NCBI GenBank assembly: GCA_022841885.1
Contig: JALHQP010000014.1
Span: forward strand, 1-49,712
Source of the DNA: Aquincola sp.
Lineage (GTDB): Bacteria; Pseudomonadota; Gammaproteobacteria; Burkholderiales; Burkholderiaceae_C
Direction: 5' to 3'
Length of the DNA: 49,712 bases
Of the stretch, positions 31,205 to 39,367 are shown one piece after another. The position numbers and the translations under genes were made by a program. Each line of letters starts with the position of its first letter. Position 1 is the first letter of the stretch. The notes under the pieces were generated by a model. That model was not told the origin of the DNA. It did not search any database and saw nothing but the letters and a program-made list of their open reading frames with translations.

Positions 31205-32554
31205 ATGACCAAAGAAGGCAATCTCGAAGCGCCGACCCGGCACGCCGTCGACTGGAAGAACCCGCTCTTCTACGACGAGGCCGCTGCCATGAAGGAGATG
31301 GAGCGCGTCTTCGACATCTGCCACGGCTGCCGACGCTGCGTCAGCCTGTGCCACTCGTTCCCGACCCTGTTCGACCTGGTGGACGCGACCGACGACGGCG
31401 AGGTGCACGGCGTCAAGAAGGAGGCTTACTGGAGCGTGGTCGACCAGTGCTACCTGTGCGACCTGTGCTACATGACCAAGTGCCCCTACGTGCCGCCGCA
31501 CCCGTGGAACCTGGACTTCCCGCACCTGATGCTGCGCGCCAAGGCGATCAAGTTCCGCAAGGGCGAGGTCAAGGCAGGCGAGAAGTTCCTCGCTTCGACC
31601 GACGTGCATGGCAGCTTCTCCGGCATTCCGGTCGTGGTGCAGACGGTCAACGCGGTGAACAAGACGAAGTTCGCGCGCAAGCAGATGGACAAGCGCCTGG
31701 GCGTGCACCCCGACGCCTGGATGCCCGAGCTGGCGACGAGCCGCTTCCGCTGGAGCGCTAGCAAGCAGGGCCGGGCCACGGTGGTCACCCACGGCCAGCG
31801 CACGCCGGGCCGGGTAGCGATCTACTCCACCTGCTACGTCAACTACAACGAGCCCGGCATCGGGCACGACCTGGTGAAGCTGCTCGAGCACAACGAGATC
31901 CCGTACGTGATCGTCGAGAAGGAGAGCTGCTGCGGCATGCCGAAGTTCGAACTCGGCGACCTCGACGCGGTGGAGAAGCACAAGAACGCCAACATCCCGG
32001 TACTGGCCAGGTATGCCAAGGACGGCTTCGCGATCGTCACGCCGGTACCCAGCTGCACGCTGATGTTCAAGCAGGAATTGCCGCTGCTGTTCCCGGGCGA
32101 GGCCGACGTGAAGCTCGTGCAGGACGCGATGTTCGACCCCTTCGAGTACTTCGTCGCGCGCCACAAGGACGGCCTGCTGAAGACCGACTTCAAGACGGCG
32201 CTGGGCAAGGTCAGCTATCACATCCCCTGCCACGGCCGGGTGCAGAACATCGGCAAGAAGACTGAAGAGATGTTCAAGTTGATAGGCAGCACGGTGCGCG
32301 TGCAGCTCAACACCGTGGAGCGCTGCTCAGGTCATGCCGGCACCTACGGCGTGAAGAAACCCTACCACTCGATCGCGATGAAGATCGGCAGGCCGGTGTT
32401 CAAGGCGATGGCCAAGGACGAGCCCGACTGGATCAGCAGCGACTGCGCGCTCGCCGGCCATCACATCGCCCAGGGCATGCAGCAGGCCGGCACGCCGGCC
32501 AAGGCGCTGAAGCACCCGCTGTCGTTGATGCGCATCGCCTACGGACTGGAGTGA
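31205..32554 (+). CDS. GlpC-like Fe-S oxidoreductase with CCG domains
   Basis: Cytoplasmic electron-transfer protein of 449 residues. Two N-terminal iron-sulfur motifs are visible: CHGCRRCVSLC at about residue 39 (CX2CX2CX3C) and CYLCDLCYMTKCP at about 82 (CX2CX2CX4C, one residue longer than usual). The C-terminal half has two CCG-type segments. The first has CCGMP intact (around residue 242). The second reads CSGHAGTYGVKK, with Ser in place of the second Cys; the final SSDCALAGHH motif is normal. Relatives such as GlpC and heterodisulfide-reductase-like subunits pass electrons between flavoprotein and quinone or thiol. It sits between rubrerythrin and DUF3501 and probably serves them. Confidence 0.88.
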   Translation: MTKEGNLEAPTRHAVDWKNPLFYDEAAAMKEMERVFDICHGCRRCVSLCHSFPTLFDLVDATDDGEVHGVKKEAYWSVVDQCYLCDLCYMTKCPYVPPHPWNLDFPHLMLRAKAIKFRKGEVKAGEKFLASTDVHGSFSGIPVVVQTVNAVNKTKFARKQMDKRLGVHPDAWMPELATSRFRWSASKQGRATVVTHGQRTPGRVAIYSTCYVNYNEPGIGHDLVKLLEHNEIPYVIVEKESCCGMPKFELGDLDAVEKHKNANIPVLARYAKDGFAIVTPVPSCTLMFKQELPLLFPGEADVKLVQDAMFDPFEYFVARHKDGLLKTDFKTALGKVSYHIPCHGRVQNIGKKTEEMFKLIGSTVRVQLNTVERCSGHAGTYGVKKPYHSIAMKIGRPVFKAMAKDEPDWISSDCALAGHHIAQGMQQAGTPAKALKHPLSLMRIAYGLE

Positions 32555-32558
32555 CGCC

Positions 32559-33143
32559 ATGACGACGATTCACCGCGACAGCCTGCTGACGCTCGAGGCC
32601 TATGCCAAGGTGCGCAAGACGATGCGCGCCGAGGCGATTGCGCACCGCAAGCTGCGCAGCGTGGCACTCGGCGAACACGTCACGCTGCAGTTCGAGGACG
32701 AGCAGACGATCCGCCGTCAGATCCAGGAGATGCTGCACATCGAGAAGATCTTTGACGAAGCGGGCATTCAGTCGGAGATCGACGCCTACGCGCCGCTGGT
32801 GCCCGACGGCAGCAACTGGAAGGCGACGATGCTGATCGAGTATCCCGACCCGCACGAGCGCAAGCGCGAGCTGGCGCGCCTGATCGGTGTCGAGGACCGC
32901 ATGTTCGTCGAGGTGGAAGGTCAGGCGCGCGTGTACGCGATCGCCGATGAGGACCTCGAGCGCGAGAACGACGAGAAGACGTCGTCGGTCCATTTCGTGC
33001 GCTTCGAGTTCAGCGACGTGCAGCGCCAGGCGATCCGTGCCGGCGCGGCCGTGAAGCTCGGTTGCGACCACCGCAACTACCCGGCGCATGTGCAGATCTC
33101 GGCCGAGACGCTGGCGAGCCTGGCAGGGGACCTTCGCCACTGA
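32559..33143 (+). CDS. DUF3501 family protein
   Basis: Soluble protein of 194 residues with no signal peptide and no recognised catalytic motif. The family pattern is seen in RLIGVEDRMFVEVEGQARVY, EDLERENDEKTSSVHFVRFE and GCDHRNYPAHVQIS; the conserved HRNYP near the C-terminus stands out. It begins four bases after the Fe-S protein ends and travels with it and a rubrerythrin in many proteobacteria. I know of no experimental function. A role in assembling or regulating the neighbouring iron proteins is only a guess from linkage. Confidence 0.82.
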   Translation: MTTIHRDSLLTLEAYAKVRKTMRAEAIAHRKLRSVALGEHVTLQFEDEQTIRRQIQEMLHIEKIFDEAGIQSEIDAYAPLVPDGSNWKATMLIEYPDPHERKRELARLIGVEDRMFVEVEGQARVYAIADEDLERENDEKTSSVHFVRFEFSDVQRQAIRAGAAVKLGCDHRNYPAHVQISAETLASLAGDLRH

Positions 33144-33165
33144 GCTGCGCGGCTAGACTGGCCGC

Positions 33166-34038
33166 ATGAAGGTGAACCTGTCTCCCATCGTCGCCGGGAT
33201 GTGGCGACTGCGCGATTGGAAGCTCGACACGCCGGCGCTGGTGCGCTGGATCGAGCAGGCGCTCGATCTTGGTGTGACCAGTTTCGATCATGCCGACATC
33301 TACGGCGGCTACAGTGTCGAGACGCTGTTCGGTGACGCGCTCGGTGCCTCACCCGGGCTGCGGGATCGCCTGCAGATCGTGACCAAGTGCGGCATCAAGG
33401 CGGTGTCGCCGGCGCGCCCGGCGCACTCGCAGAAGTGCTACGACAGCTCGCGCTCGCATGTGGTGACGTCGGTCGAGAACTCGCTGCGCGCGCTGCGCAC
33501 CGACCGCATCGACCTGCTGCTGATCCACCGACCCGATGCGCTGATGGACCCGGACGAACTGGCCGAGACCTTCCGCGAACTGCAACATGCCGGCAAGGTG
33601 CTGAACTTCGGCGTCTCGAACCACGCGCCGTCGCAGTTCGCGCTGCTGCACCGGCGCTTCCCGCTGGTGACCAACCAGATCGAGTTCTCCGCGCTGCAGA
33701 CGGCGGCGCTGGGTGACGGCACGCTCGACCAGGCCACCGACCTGGGCCTGCCGCCGATGGTCTGGTCGCCGCTGGCCGGCGGCAAGCTGTTCCGCGGCGA
33801 CGACGAGCGCGCCTTGCGCGTGCGCGCGGTGCTCGAAGACCTGGGGCATGCGCGCAGCGTGTCGGCGGCGACGATGGCTTACGCCTGGATCCGCCGCCAT
33901 CCGTCGCAGCCGGTGCCCATTACCGGTTCCGGCCGCATCGAGGCGCTGCGCGACGCCGTGGCCGCGCTGCAGGTGCGTGTGACCTCGCAGGAGTGGTACC
34001 GCGTCTGGCAGGCCAGCATGGGGCGCGACGTGCCCTGA
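33166..34038 (+). CDS. Aldo/keto reductase (YdhF-like)
   Basis: NADPH-dependent carbonyl reductase, 290 residues, TIM-barrel fold. The tetrad is visible: Asp41 and Tyr46 in SFDHADIYGGY, Lys in IVTKCGI and His in LLIHRPDAL. NFGVSNHAPSQF and the late VPITGSGRIEALRDAV complete the cofactor-binding pattern. It closely follows the YdhF type, whose substrate is not firmly known. It starts 22 bases after the DUF3501 stop, so it may be in the same transcript. A gap of 138 bases to ahpC contains no obvious promoter that I could fix. Confidence 0.88.
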   Translation: MKVNLSPIVAGMWRLRDWKLDTPALVRWIEQALDLGVTSFDHADIYGGYSVETLFGDALGASPGLRDRLQIVTKCGIKAVSPARPAHSQKCYDSSRSHVVTSVENSLRALRTDRIDLLLIHRPDALMDPDELAETFRELQHAGKVLNFGVSNHAPSQFALLHRRFPLVTNQIEFSALQTAALGDGTLDQATDLGLPPMVWSPLAGGKLFRGDDERALRVRAVLEDLGHARSVSAATMAYAWIRRHPSQPVPITGSGRIEALRDAVAALQVRVTSQEWYRVWQASMGRDVP

Positions 34039-34176
34039 CCTGGTGTCGTTGAAATCCTCAATCAATGCGATCGGGACAAGTAAAACTATCGAACAACAAA
34101 GATCGATACAGTGCATCCATCGACGCGCCGTCCTGGCGCCTCGGCCGACTCGAAACCCCATCGAAAGGAAGCACCC

Positions 34177-34740
34177 ATGTCGATCATCAACACCCCGGTC
34201 CCGGCCTTCAAGGCGCAGGCCTTCCACAACGGCAAGTTCGTCGAAGTCACGAACGAATCGATCAAGGGCCGCTGGTCCGCGTTCATCTTCATGCCGGCGG
34301 CGTTCACCTTCAACTGCCCGACCGAGGTCGAGGATGCGGCGGCGAGCTACGCCGAGTTCAGGAAGCTCGAGACCGAGGTCTACATCGTCACGACCGACAC
34401 GCACTTCGCGCACAAGGTCTGGCACGAAACTTCGCCGGCGGTCGGCAAGGCCCAGTTTCCGCTCGTCGGCGACCCGACGCACCAGCTGACGCGCGCCTTC
34501 GGCGTGCACATCGAAGAAGAAGGGCTGGCGCTGCGCGGTACCTTCGTGATCAACCCCGAAGGCGTGGTCAAGACCGCCGAGATTCACGACAACGCGATCG
34601 CGCGTGACGTGAAGGAGACGCTGCGCAAGCTGAAGGCAGCGCAGTACGTGGCCAAGCACCCGGGCCAGGTCTGCCCCGCCAAGTGGAACGAGGGCGCGGC
34701 CACGCTGACGCCGTCGCTCGACCTGGTCGGAAAGATCTAA
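34177..34740 (+). CDS. ahpC: Alkyl hydroperoxide reductase subunit C (peroxiredoxin)
   Basis: Two-cysteine peroxiredoxin that reduces H2O2 and organic peroxides, with AhpF as its reductase. The 187-residue protein has the peroxidatic Cys47 in [11 protein letters not shown] (PxxxTxxC) and the resolving Cys in [11 protein letters not shown] near residue 166. The downstream [12 protein letters not shown] and [15 protein letters not shown] blocks are typical. A GAAAGGAAG site precedes the ATG. ahpF follows after 118 bases with a stem-loop in between. I looked for an OxyR site upstream and found no convincing one. Confidence 0.96.
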   Translation: MSIINTPVPAFKAQAFHNGKFVEVTNESIKGRWSAFIFMPAAFTFNCPTEVEDAAASYAEFRKLETEVYIVTTDTHFAHKVWHETSPAVGKAQFPLVGDPTHQLTRAFGVHIEEEGLALRGTFVINPEGVVKTAEIHDNAIARDVKETLRKLKAAQYVAKHPGQVCPAKWNEGAATLTPSLDLVGKI

Positions 34741-34756
34741 GCCTCCTTCCTCCTTT

Positions 34757-34780
34757 CGACAGAGCCTGCGGGCCCTGTCG
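34757..34780 (+). other. Stem-loop in the ahpC-ahpF intercistronic region
   Basis: CGACAG (34757-34762) pairs with CTGTCG (34775-34780). After one mismatch, three further pairs close a 4-base loop. There is no T-run, so it looks more like a read-through attenuator or mRNA-stabilising hairpin than a full terminator. It lies 16 bases after the ahpC stop. Confidence 0.5.
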
Positions 34781-34858
34781 CGAGTGCTCCGCGCGAGCGT
34801 TCGCGACCGGGCCGCGATCACCTCGCCCTCGCCAGTCAACGCCTCCCAGGAGTTCGCC

Positions 34859-36436
34859 ATGCTCGACGCCAACCTCAAGACGCAACTGCGCGCCTACCTC
34901 GAACGCCTCGTGCACGACGTGGAGCTCGTGGCCTCGCTCGACGCGAGCCCCGCCGCGGCCGAGATGCGCACGTTGCTCGAGGAGATCGCCGAGCTGTCGC
35001 CGCGCGTCAAGGCGCGCTTCGACGGCCGGGACGCGCGCCACCCCTCGTTCCAGATCACCCGTGCCGGCGCCGACATGGGCCTGCGCTTCGCCGCGGTGCC
35101 GATGGGCCACGAGTTCACCTCGCTCGTACTCGCGTTGCTGCAGGCCGGTGGCCACCCGCCCAAGGTCGAGGCCGACGTGATTGAACAGGTGAAGGCGCTG
35201 GAAGGCGACTTCGAGTTCGAGACCTGGATGAGCCTCACCTGCCACAACTGCCCGGACGTCGTGCAGGCGCTGAACCTGATGGCGGTGCTGAACCCGCGCA
35301 TCAAGCATGTGGCGATCGACGGTGGCTTGTTCCGCGACGAGGTCGAGTCGCGCCAGATCATGGCCGTGCCGGCGGTGTTCCTGAATGGGCAGCCTTTCGG
35401 CTCGGGCCGCATGGAGCTGGCCGAGATCCTGGCCAAGGTGGACACCGGCGCCGCTGCGCGCGACGCCAGGCGCCTGGCGCAACAGGCGCCATTCGACGTG
35501 CTCGTCGTCGGCGGTGGCCCCGCCGGCGCGGCCGCGGCGATCTACGCTGCGCGCAAGGGCATTCGCACAGGGCTGGTGGCCGAGCGCTTCGGAGGCCAGA
35601 CCCTGGACACCCTGGGCATCGAGAACTTCATCTCGGTCGAGCAGACCGAGGGGCCGAAGTTCGCCAACGCGCTGGAGGCGCATGTGCGCGCCTACGACGT
35701 CGAGCTGATGAACGGCCAGCGCGTCGAGGCGCTCGAACCCGCGCCGCACCCCGGCGGCTACGCCACGGTGCGCCTGGCCAACGGTGCCGAACTGCAGTCG
35801 CGGTCGATCGTGCTGGCCACCGGCGCGCGCTGGCGCCGCATCAACGTGCCCGGCGAGCAGCAGTACAAGACCAAGGGTGTGGCTTACTGCCCGCACTGCG
35901 ACGGCCCGCTGTTCAAGGGCAAGAAGGTGGCGGTGATCGGCGGCGGCAACTCCGGGGTTGAAGCGGCGATCGACCTCGCCGGTGTGGTTCAGCACGTGAC
36001 CCTGATCGAGTTCGCCGACCAGCTCAAGGCTGACGCGGTGCTGGTGGCCAAGCTGCGCAGCCTGCCCAACGTGACGGTGCACACGAACGCGCAGACGCTC
36101 GAGATCACCGGCGACGGCCAGACGGTCAATGGCCTCGTGTTTCGCGACCGCGCCAGCGGCCAGGAGCAGCGCATCGAACTCGCCGGCGTGTTCGTGCAGA
36201 TCGGCCTCGTGCCCAACACCGAGTGGCTCAAGGGCACGGTCGAACTCAGCCGCTATGGCGAGATCGTGATCGACGAGCGTGGCGCCACCAGCGCAGCGGG
36301 CATTTTCGCCGCCGGCGACGTGACCACGGTGCCGTACAAGCAGATCATCGTCGCCAGCGGCGAGGGCGCGAAGGCGGCGCTGACGGCCTTCGACCACCTG
36401 ATCCGCACGCCTGAGCCGCTGGCCCAAGCGGCCTGA
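34859..36436 (+). CDS. ahpF: Alkyl hydroperoxide reductase subunit F
   Basis: Flavoprotein disulfide reductase that passes electrons from NADH to AhpC. The 525-residue protein matches the family length. The N-terminal double thioredoxin-fold domain has the redox pair in CHNCPDVVQ near residue 130. The FAD-binding [17 protein letters not shown] lies near 220, the thioredoxin-reductase-like CPHCDGPLF pair near 345, the NAD-binding [15 protein letters not shown] near 360 and the late [12 protein letters not shown] near 485. The start is the ATG at 34859 ([17 protein letters not shown]), with AGGAG upstream; the longer open frame is not supported. Confidence 0.96.
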   Translation: MLDANLKTQLRAYLERLVHDVELVASLDASPAAAEMRTLLEEIAELSPRVKARFDGRDARHPSFQITRAGADMGLRFAAVPMGHEFTSLVLALLQAGGHPPKVEADVIEQVKALEGDFEFETWMSLTCHNCPDVVQALNLMAVLNPRIKHVAIDGGLFRDEVESRQIMAVPAVFLNGQPFGSGRMELAEILAKVDTGAAARDARRLAQQAPFDVLVVGGGPAGAAAAIYAARKGIRTGLVAERFGGQTLDTLGIENFISVEQTEGPKFANALEAHVRAYDVELMNGQRVEALEPAPHPGGYATVRLANGAELQSRSIVLATGARWRRINVPGEQQYKTKGVAYCPHCDGPLFKGKKVAVIGGGNSGVEAAIDLAGVVQHVTLIEFADQLKADAVLVAKLRSLPNVTVHTNAQTLEITGDGQTVNGLVFRDRASGQEQRIELAGVFVQIGLVPNTEWLKGTVELSRYGEIVIDERGATSAAGIFAAGDVTTVPYKQIIVASGEGAKAALTAFDHLIRTPEPLAQAA

Positions 36437-36463
36437 CACCTGCTGTTGCGCGCGCGGCACATG

Positions 36464-36479
36464 TCCCCCAACAGGGGGA
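36464..36479. promoter_or_regulatory. G/C-run inverted repeat TCCCCC-N4-GGGGGA
   Basis: TCCCCC, AACA, GGGGGA is a perfect inverted repeat 27 bases after ahpF, 98 bases before a possible 49-aa gene. Similar C5-N4-G5 dyads, as I recall, occur near promoters in Burkholderiales and some are linked to LuxR-type response regulators. That link is inference here. There is no T-run, so it is not a good terminator. Confidence 0.4.
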
Positions 36480-36577
36480 TGCCGTCGGCGCGCGCTCTGC
36501 TGAAAAATTCGTGTCACATGGACGGGCCACACTTTCGCCAGTGACCGTCCCCAGGACCACCGGATCGGGAGCGCACC

Positions 36578-36727
36578 ATGCCACGTGTCATCGCTGTCGG
36601 AAACCGCACCCCTGCCGGGCTTGTCACGCGCCTGGTCGAAGCTGTCCTGGCGCGCCTGGGCTGGCTCAGCGGCAGGGTGCCCAGCGGTGTGACGCCCACG
36701 CTTGCCACCTCGCGCTGGTGGCGCTGA
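36578..36727 (+). CDS. Possible small gene, 49 aa, unknown
   Basis: The short frame runs from ATG at 36578 to TGA at 36727 and begins MPRVIAVGNRTPAGLVTRLV, ending TLATSRWWR. It has GGGAG six bases before the ATG, lies in a 354-bp gap with no other gene, and ends 15 bases before a strong terminator hairpin. The product is basic, with an amphipathic middle (LVEAVLARLGWLSG). I recognise no family. Chance occurrence in G+C-rich DNA is possible, but the Shine-Dalgarno and terminator placement argue for a real transcript end. Confidence 0.4.
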   Translation: MPRVIAVGNRTPAGLVTRLVEAVLARLGWLSGRVPSGVTPTLATSRWWR

Positions 36728-36742
36728 GCGCCCCGAATGACA

Positions 36743-36768
36743 AAGGCCCCGCAAAGCGGGGCCTTCTT
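36743..36768. terminator. Bidirectional rho-independent terminator
   Basis: AAGGCCCCGC (36743-36752), an AAA loop, and GCGGGGCCTT (36756-36765) form a perfect 10-bp stem. T-rich sequence follows on the plus strand (CTTGTTT), and TTTGTCATT follows on the minus strand. It ends transcripts coming rightward from the ahpF side and leftward from the cytochrome c gene. Confidence 0.85.
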
Positions 36769-36790
36769 GTTTGGGCGGTCTGCCGCTGGC

Positions 36791-37099
36791 TTACTTGACC
36801 GTCAGCACCCAGGCGGCGAGTTGCTTCGCTTCGGCTTCGCTGACTTGCGGATTCGCGGGCATCGGCACCGCGCCCCAGACGCCCGAACCCCCCTTGAGGA
36901 TCTTCTGCGCCAACTTGTCAGAAGCGTCCTTCTGCCCCGAGTACTTGGCCGCCACGTCCTTGTAGGACGGGCCGATCAGCTTCTTGTCGGCGGCATGGCA
37001 GGCCATGCAGTTCTTCTTCTGCGCCATGTCGGCGCTGGCCCACGCCGGCAGTGCCGACATCGACACCACGGCAGCCGAGAGGATCAAGACGAATTTCAT
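36791..37099 (-). CDS. Class I cytochrome c (c551/c552 type)
   Basis: Small periplasmic electron carrier, 102 residues, with a Sec signal (KFVLILSAAVVSMSALPAWA, cleaved near residue 22). One haem site, CMACH, follows at about residue 31. The distal axial methionine is in AVPMPANPQVSEAEA near residue 79, and LAAWVLTVK forms the C-terminal helix. It stands alone, ending at the terminator and diverging from the Trp-rich protein gene. Such proteins donate electrons to cytochrome oxidases or nitrite and peroxide reductases; the partner is not in view. Confidence 0.92.
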   Translation of the reverse strand: MKFVLILSAAVVSMSALPAWASADMAQKKNCMACHAADKKLIGPSYKDVAAKYSGQKDASDKLAQKILKGGSGVWGAVPMPANPQVSEAEAKQLAAWVLTVK

Positions 37100-37130
37100 G
37101 ACTTCCTTCCAGAGTAGGGCGAAACGCCTG

Positions 37131-37151
37131 CGTTACAGTTTTACTGCAACG
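37131..37151. promoter_or_regulatory. Imperfect inverted repeat between cytochrome c and Trp-rich genes
   Basis: CGTTACAGT (37131-37139), TTT, and ACTGCAACG (37143-37151) form 9-bp arms with one mismatch. It lies midway between the two divergent genes and could be an operator for either. I cannot assign a regulator. Confidence 0.4.
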
Positions 37152-37205
37152 TCATTCTAGGCGGATGCGTTGACCGGCCCGCCGCCGGTCTGCCGGAGAG
37201 CAACC

Positions 37206-37607
37206 ATGTGGTTCATCGTGCTGGGCGTGCTGTTGATCCTGATGAAGCTCGCGGACTTCGGCCTCGTCGCCACCTGGAGCTGGTGGGTGGTGCTCGCACC
37301 ATTCGGTCTGGCGCTCGCCTGGTGGTCCTACGCAGACTCTTCGGGCTACACCAAGCGCAAGGAGATGGACAAGCTCGAGGAGAAGAAGCGCGAGCGGCGC
37401 CGCAAGGCACTCGACGCACTGGGCATCGACCGCGCATCGCAGAAGCGTGGCGAGGCGGCCGAGCGGGCGCGCCGTGCCGCCGCCAACCGGGTCGAAGGCT
37501 CCCGCACGGAGACGCGCGAGCACAACGAGAAGGTCGTGCGCGACAGCGTGTTCGACAGCAAGTCTCACACTGGCTTCGGCGAAGACGAAGCCGGGCGGAA
37601 GCGCTGA
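37206..37607 (+). CDS. TIGR04438-like Trp-rich small membrane protein
   Basis: Protein of 133 residues. Two close hydrophobic segments, MWFIVLGVLLILMKLADFGL and WSWWVVLAPFGLALAWWSY, make a hairpin in the inner membrane with a cluster of six tryptophans. A long, highly charged tail follows from residue 48 (KRKEMDKLEEKKRERRRKAL), probably helical and cytoplasmic. This matches the TIGR04438 group found in Burkholderiales, whose function is unknown. It ends six bases before ilvD ends on the other strand. Confidence 0.78.
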   Translation: MWFIVLGVLLILMKLADFGLVATWSWWVVLAPFGLALAWWSYADSSGYTKRKEMDKLEEKKRERRRKALDALGIDRASQKRGEAAERARRAAANRVEGSRTETREHNEKVVRDSVFDSKSHTGFGEDEAGRKR

Positions 37608-37613
37608 GCCGGT

Positions 37614-39299
37614 TCAGTCCTCGTAACGGTCGAGCACCGCGCCGCGGCTGGCGCTGGCGGCATTGAACGCAAACTTGGCCAGCACGCCACGGGTGTAGCG
37701 CGGTGCGGGCTGTTTCCACCGTGCACGCCGGCGTGCCAGTTCCTCGTCGCCGACATTGAGCTGCAGCTGCAGCGTGTGCGCGTCGATCGTGATCGAGTCG
37801 CCTTCGTGCACCAGCGCGATCACGCCGCCTTCGTAAGCCTCGGGTGCCACATGGCCGACCACCATGCCCCAGGTGCCGCCGGAGAATCGCCCGTCGGTGA
37901 TCAGGCCCACGCTCTCGCCCAGGCCCTGGCCGATCAGCGCCCCGGTGGGCGCCAGCATCTCGGGCATGCCCGGGCCGCCCTTGGGGCCGAGGTAGCGCAG
38001 CACCATCACGTCGCCGGCCTTGATCCTGTTGGCCATGATGGCCGCGAGCGCGCTCTGCTCGTCGTCGAACACCCGTGCCGGGCCGGTGATGACCGGGTTC
38101 TTCAGTCCGGTGATCTTGGCCACACAGCCTTCGGGCGCCAGGTTGCCGCGCAGGATCGCGAGGTGACCCTCGGCGTACATCGGGTCGCCGATCGGGCGGA
38201 TCACGTCCTGGTCCGCGCGCAGCGGCGGCACCTCGGCGAGGTTCTGCGCCACGGTCTTGCCGGTGATCGTCAAGCAGTCGCCGTGCAGCAGGCCGGCCTC
38301 CAGCAGCACCTTCATGACGGCAGGGATGCCACCGGCGCGGTGCAGATCCACCGCCAGGTACTTGCCGCTGGGCTTGAGGTCGCACAACACCGGCACCTTC
38401 TTGCGCATGCGCTCGAAGTCGTCGATCGTCCACTCGACCTCGGCCGCATGCGCGATGGCGAGGAAGTGCAGCACGGCATTGGTCGAGCCGCCGGTGGCCA
38501 TGATCACGGCCACCGCGTTTTCCAGGCTCTTCTTTGTGACGATGTCGCGTGGCTTGATGTCCTTCTTCACCGCCTCCACCAGCACCTGGGCGGCGCGCGC
38601 GGTGCTGGTCACCTTCTCGTCGTGCACGTTGGCCTCGGTGGACGAGTAGGGCAGCGACAGGCCCAGCGCCTCGAAGGCCGAGCTCATCGTGTTGGCGGTG
38701 TACATGCCGCCGCAGGAACCGCTGCCGGGGATGGCGCGGCGCTCGATCTGGCAGAAGTCCTCCTCGCTCATCTTGCCGGCGGAGAACTGGCCCACCGCCT
38801 CGAACACGCTGACGATGTTCAGATCCTGGCCCTTGTACCTGCCGGGCAGGATGGTGCCGCCGTAGACGTAGATCGACGGCACGTTGGCGCGCAGCATGCC
38901 CATCATGCCGCCGGGCATGTTCTTGTCGCAGCCGCCGATCACCAGCACGCCGTCCATCCACTGGCCGCCGACGCAGGTCTCGACGCAGTCGGCGATCACC
39001 TCGCGCGAGACGAGCGAGTACTTCATGCCCTCGGTACCCATGGCCATGCCGTCGCTGATGGTCGGCGTGCCGAAGACCTGTGGGTTGGCACCGGCGGCCT
39101 TGAGTGCGTCGACCGCCGCGTCGGCCAGTTTCTGCAGACCGGAGTTGCAGGGCGTGATCGTCGAGTGCCCGTTGGCCACGCCGATCATCGGCTTGCCGAA
39201 GTCCTTCTCGGTGTAGCCCATCGCGTAGTACATCGAGCGGTTCGGGGCGCGGGCGACGCCCTCGGTGATGTTCTTGGAGCGGCGGTTGGCTTCGGTCAT
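37614..39299 (-). CDS. ilvD: Dihydroxy-acid dehydratase
   Basis: Dehydrates 2,3-dihydroxy-isovalerate and 2,3-dihydroxy-3-methylvalerate in valine, leucine and isoleucine synthesis, using an Fe-S cluster. The protein has 561 residues, near the family norm. Cluster cysteines fit [27 protein letters not shown] and [28 protein letters not shown] and the late [21 protein letters not shown] are conserved. I used the ATG at 39299 ([14 protein letters not shown]). It diverges from a LysR regulator 68 bases away. Confidence 0.95.
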   Translation of the reverse strand: MTEANRRSKNITEGVARAPNRSMYYAMGYTEKDFGKPMIGVANGHSTITPCNSGLQKLADAAVDALKAAGANPQVFGTPTISDGMAMGTEGMKYSLVSREVIADCVETCVGGQWMDGVLVIGGCDKNMPGGMMGMLRANVPSIYVYGGTILPGRYKGQDLNIVSVFEAVGQFSAGKMSEEDFCQIERRAIPGSGSCGGMYTANTMSSAFEALGLSLPYSSTEANVHDEKVTSTARAAQVLVEAVKKDIKPRDIVTKKSLENAVAVIMATGGSTNAVLHFLAIAHAAEVEWTIDDFERMRKKVPVLCDLKPSGKYLAVDLHRAGGIPAVMKVLLEAGLLHGDCLTITGKTVAQNLAEVPPLRADQDVIRPIGDPMYAEGHLAILRGNLAPEGCVAKITGLKNPVITGPARVFDDEQSALAAIMANRIKAGDVMVLRYLGPKGGPGMPEMLAPTGALIGQGLGESVGLITDGRFSGGTWGMVVGHVAPEAYEGGVIALVHEGDSITIDAHTLQLQLNVGDEELARRRARWKQPAPRYTRGVLAKFAFNAASASRGAVLDRYED

Positions 39300-39367
39300 G
39301 GTGTTCTCCGGCACGGGCGGGCAGTATGCAAAGTGGTCCGACGGCCTGTCCAATATATTTGTCGACC

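Noticed and set aside
34040-34176. OxyR site upstream of ahpC
   Set aside because: One CTAT quarter site is present at 34086 but the other ATAG/CTAT positions at 11-base steps do not match. No claim is made.
34568-36754. Long open frame (728 codons) on the minus strand over ahpC and ahpF
   Set aside because: It is antisense to ahpF, which is unmistakable, and is rich in His, Arg and Ala in the way shadow frames are. No motif was found.
39300-39367. Specific LysR operator between ilvD and the LysR gene
   Set aside because: An A+T-rich patch is visible but no dyad with arms longer than four bases was found, so no site is called.
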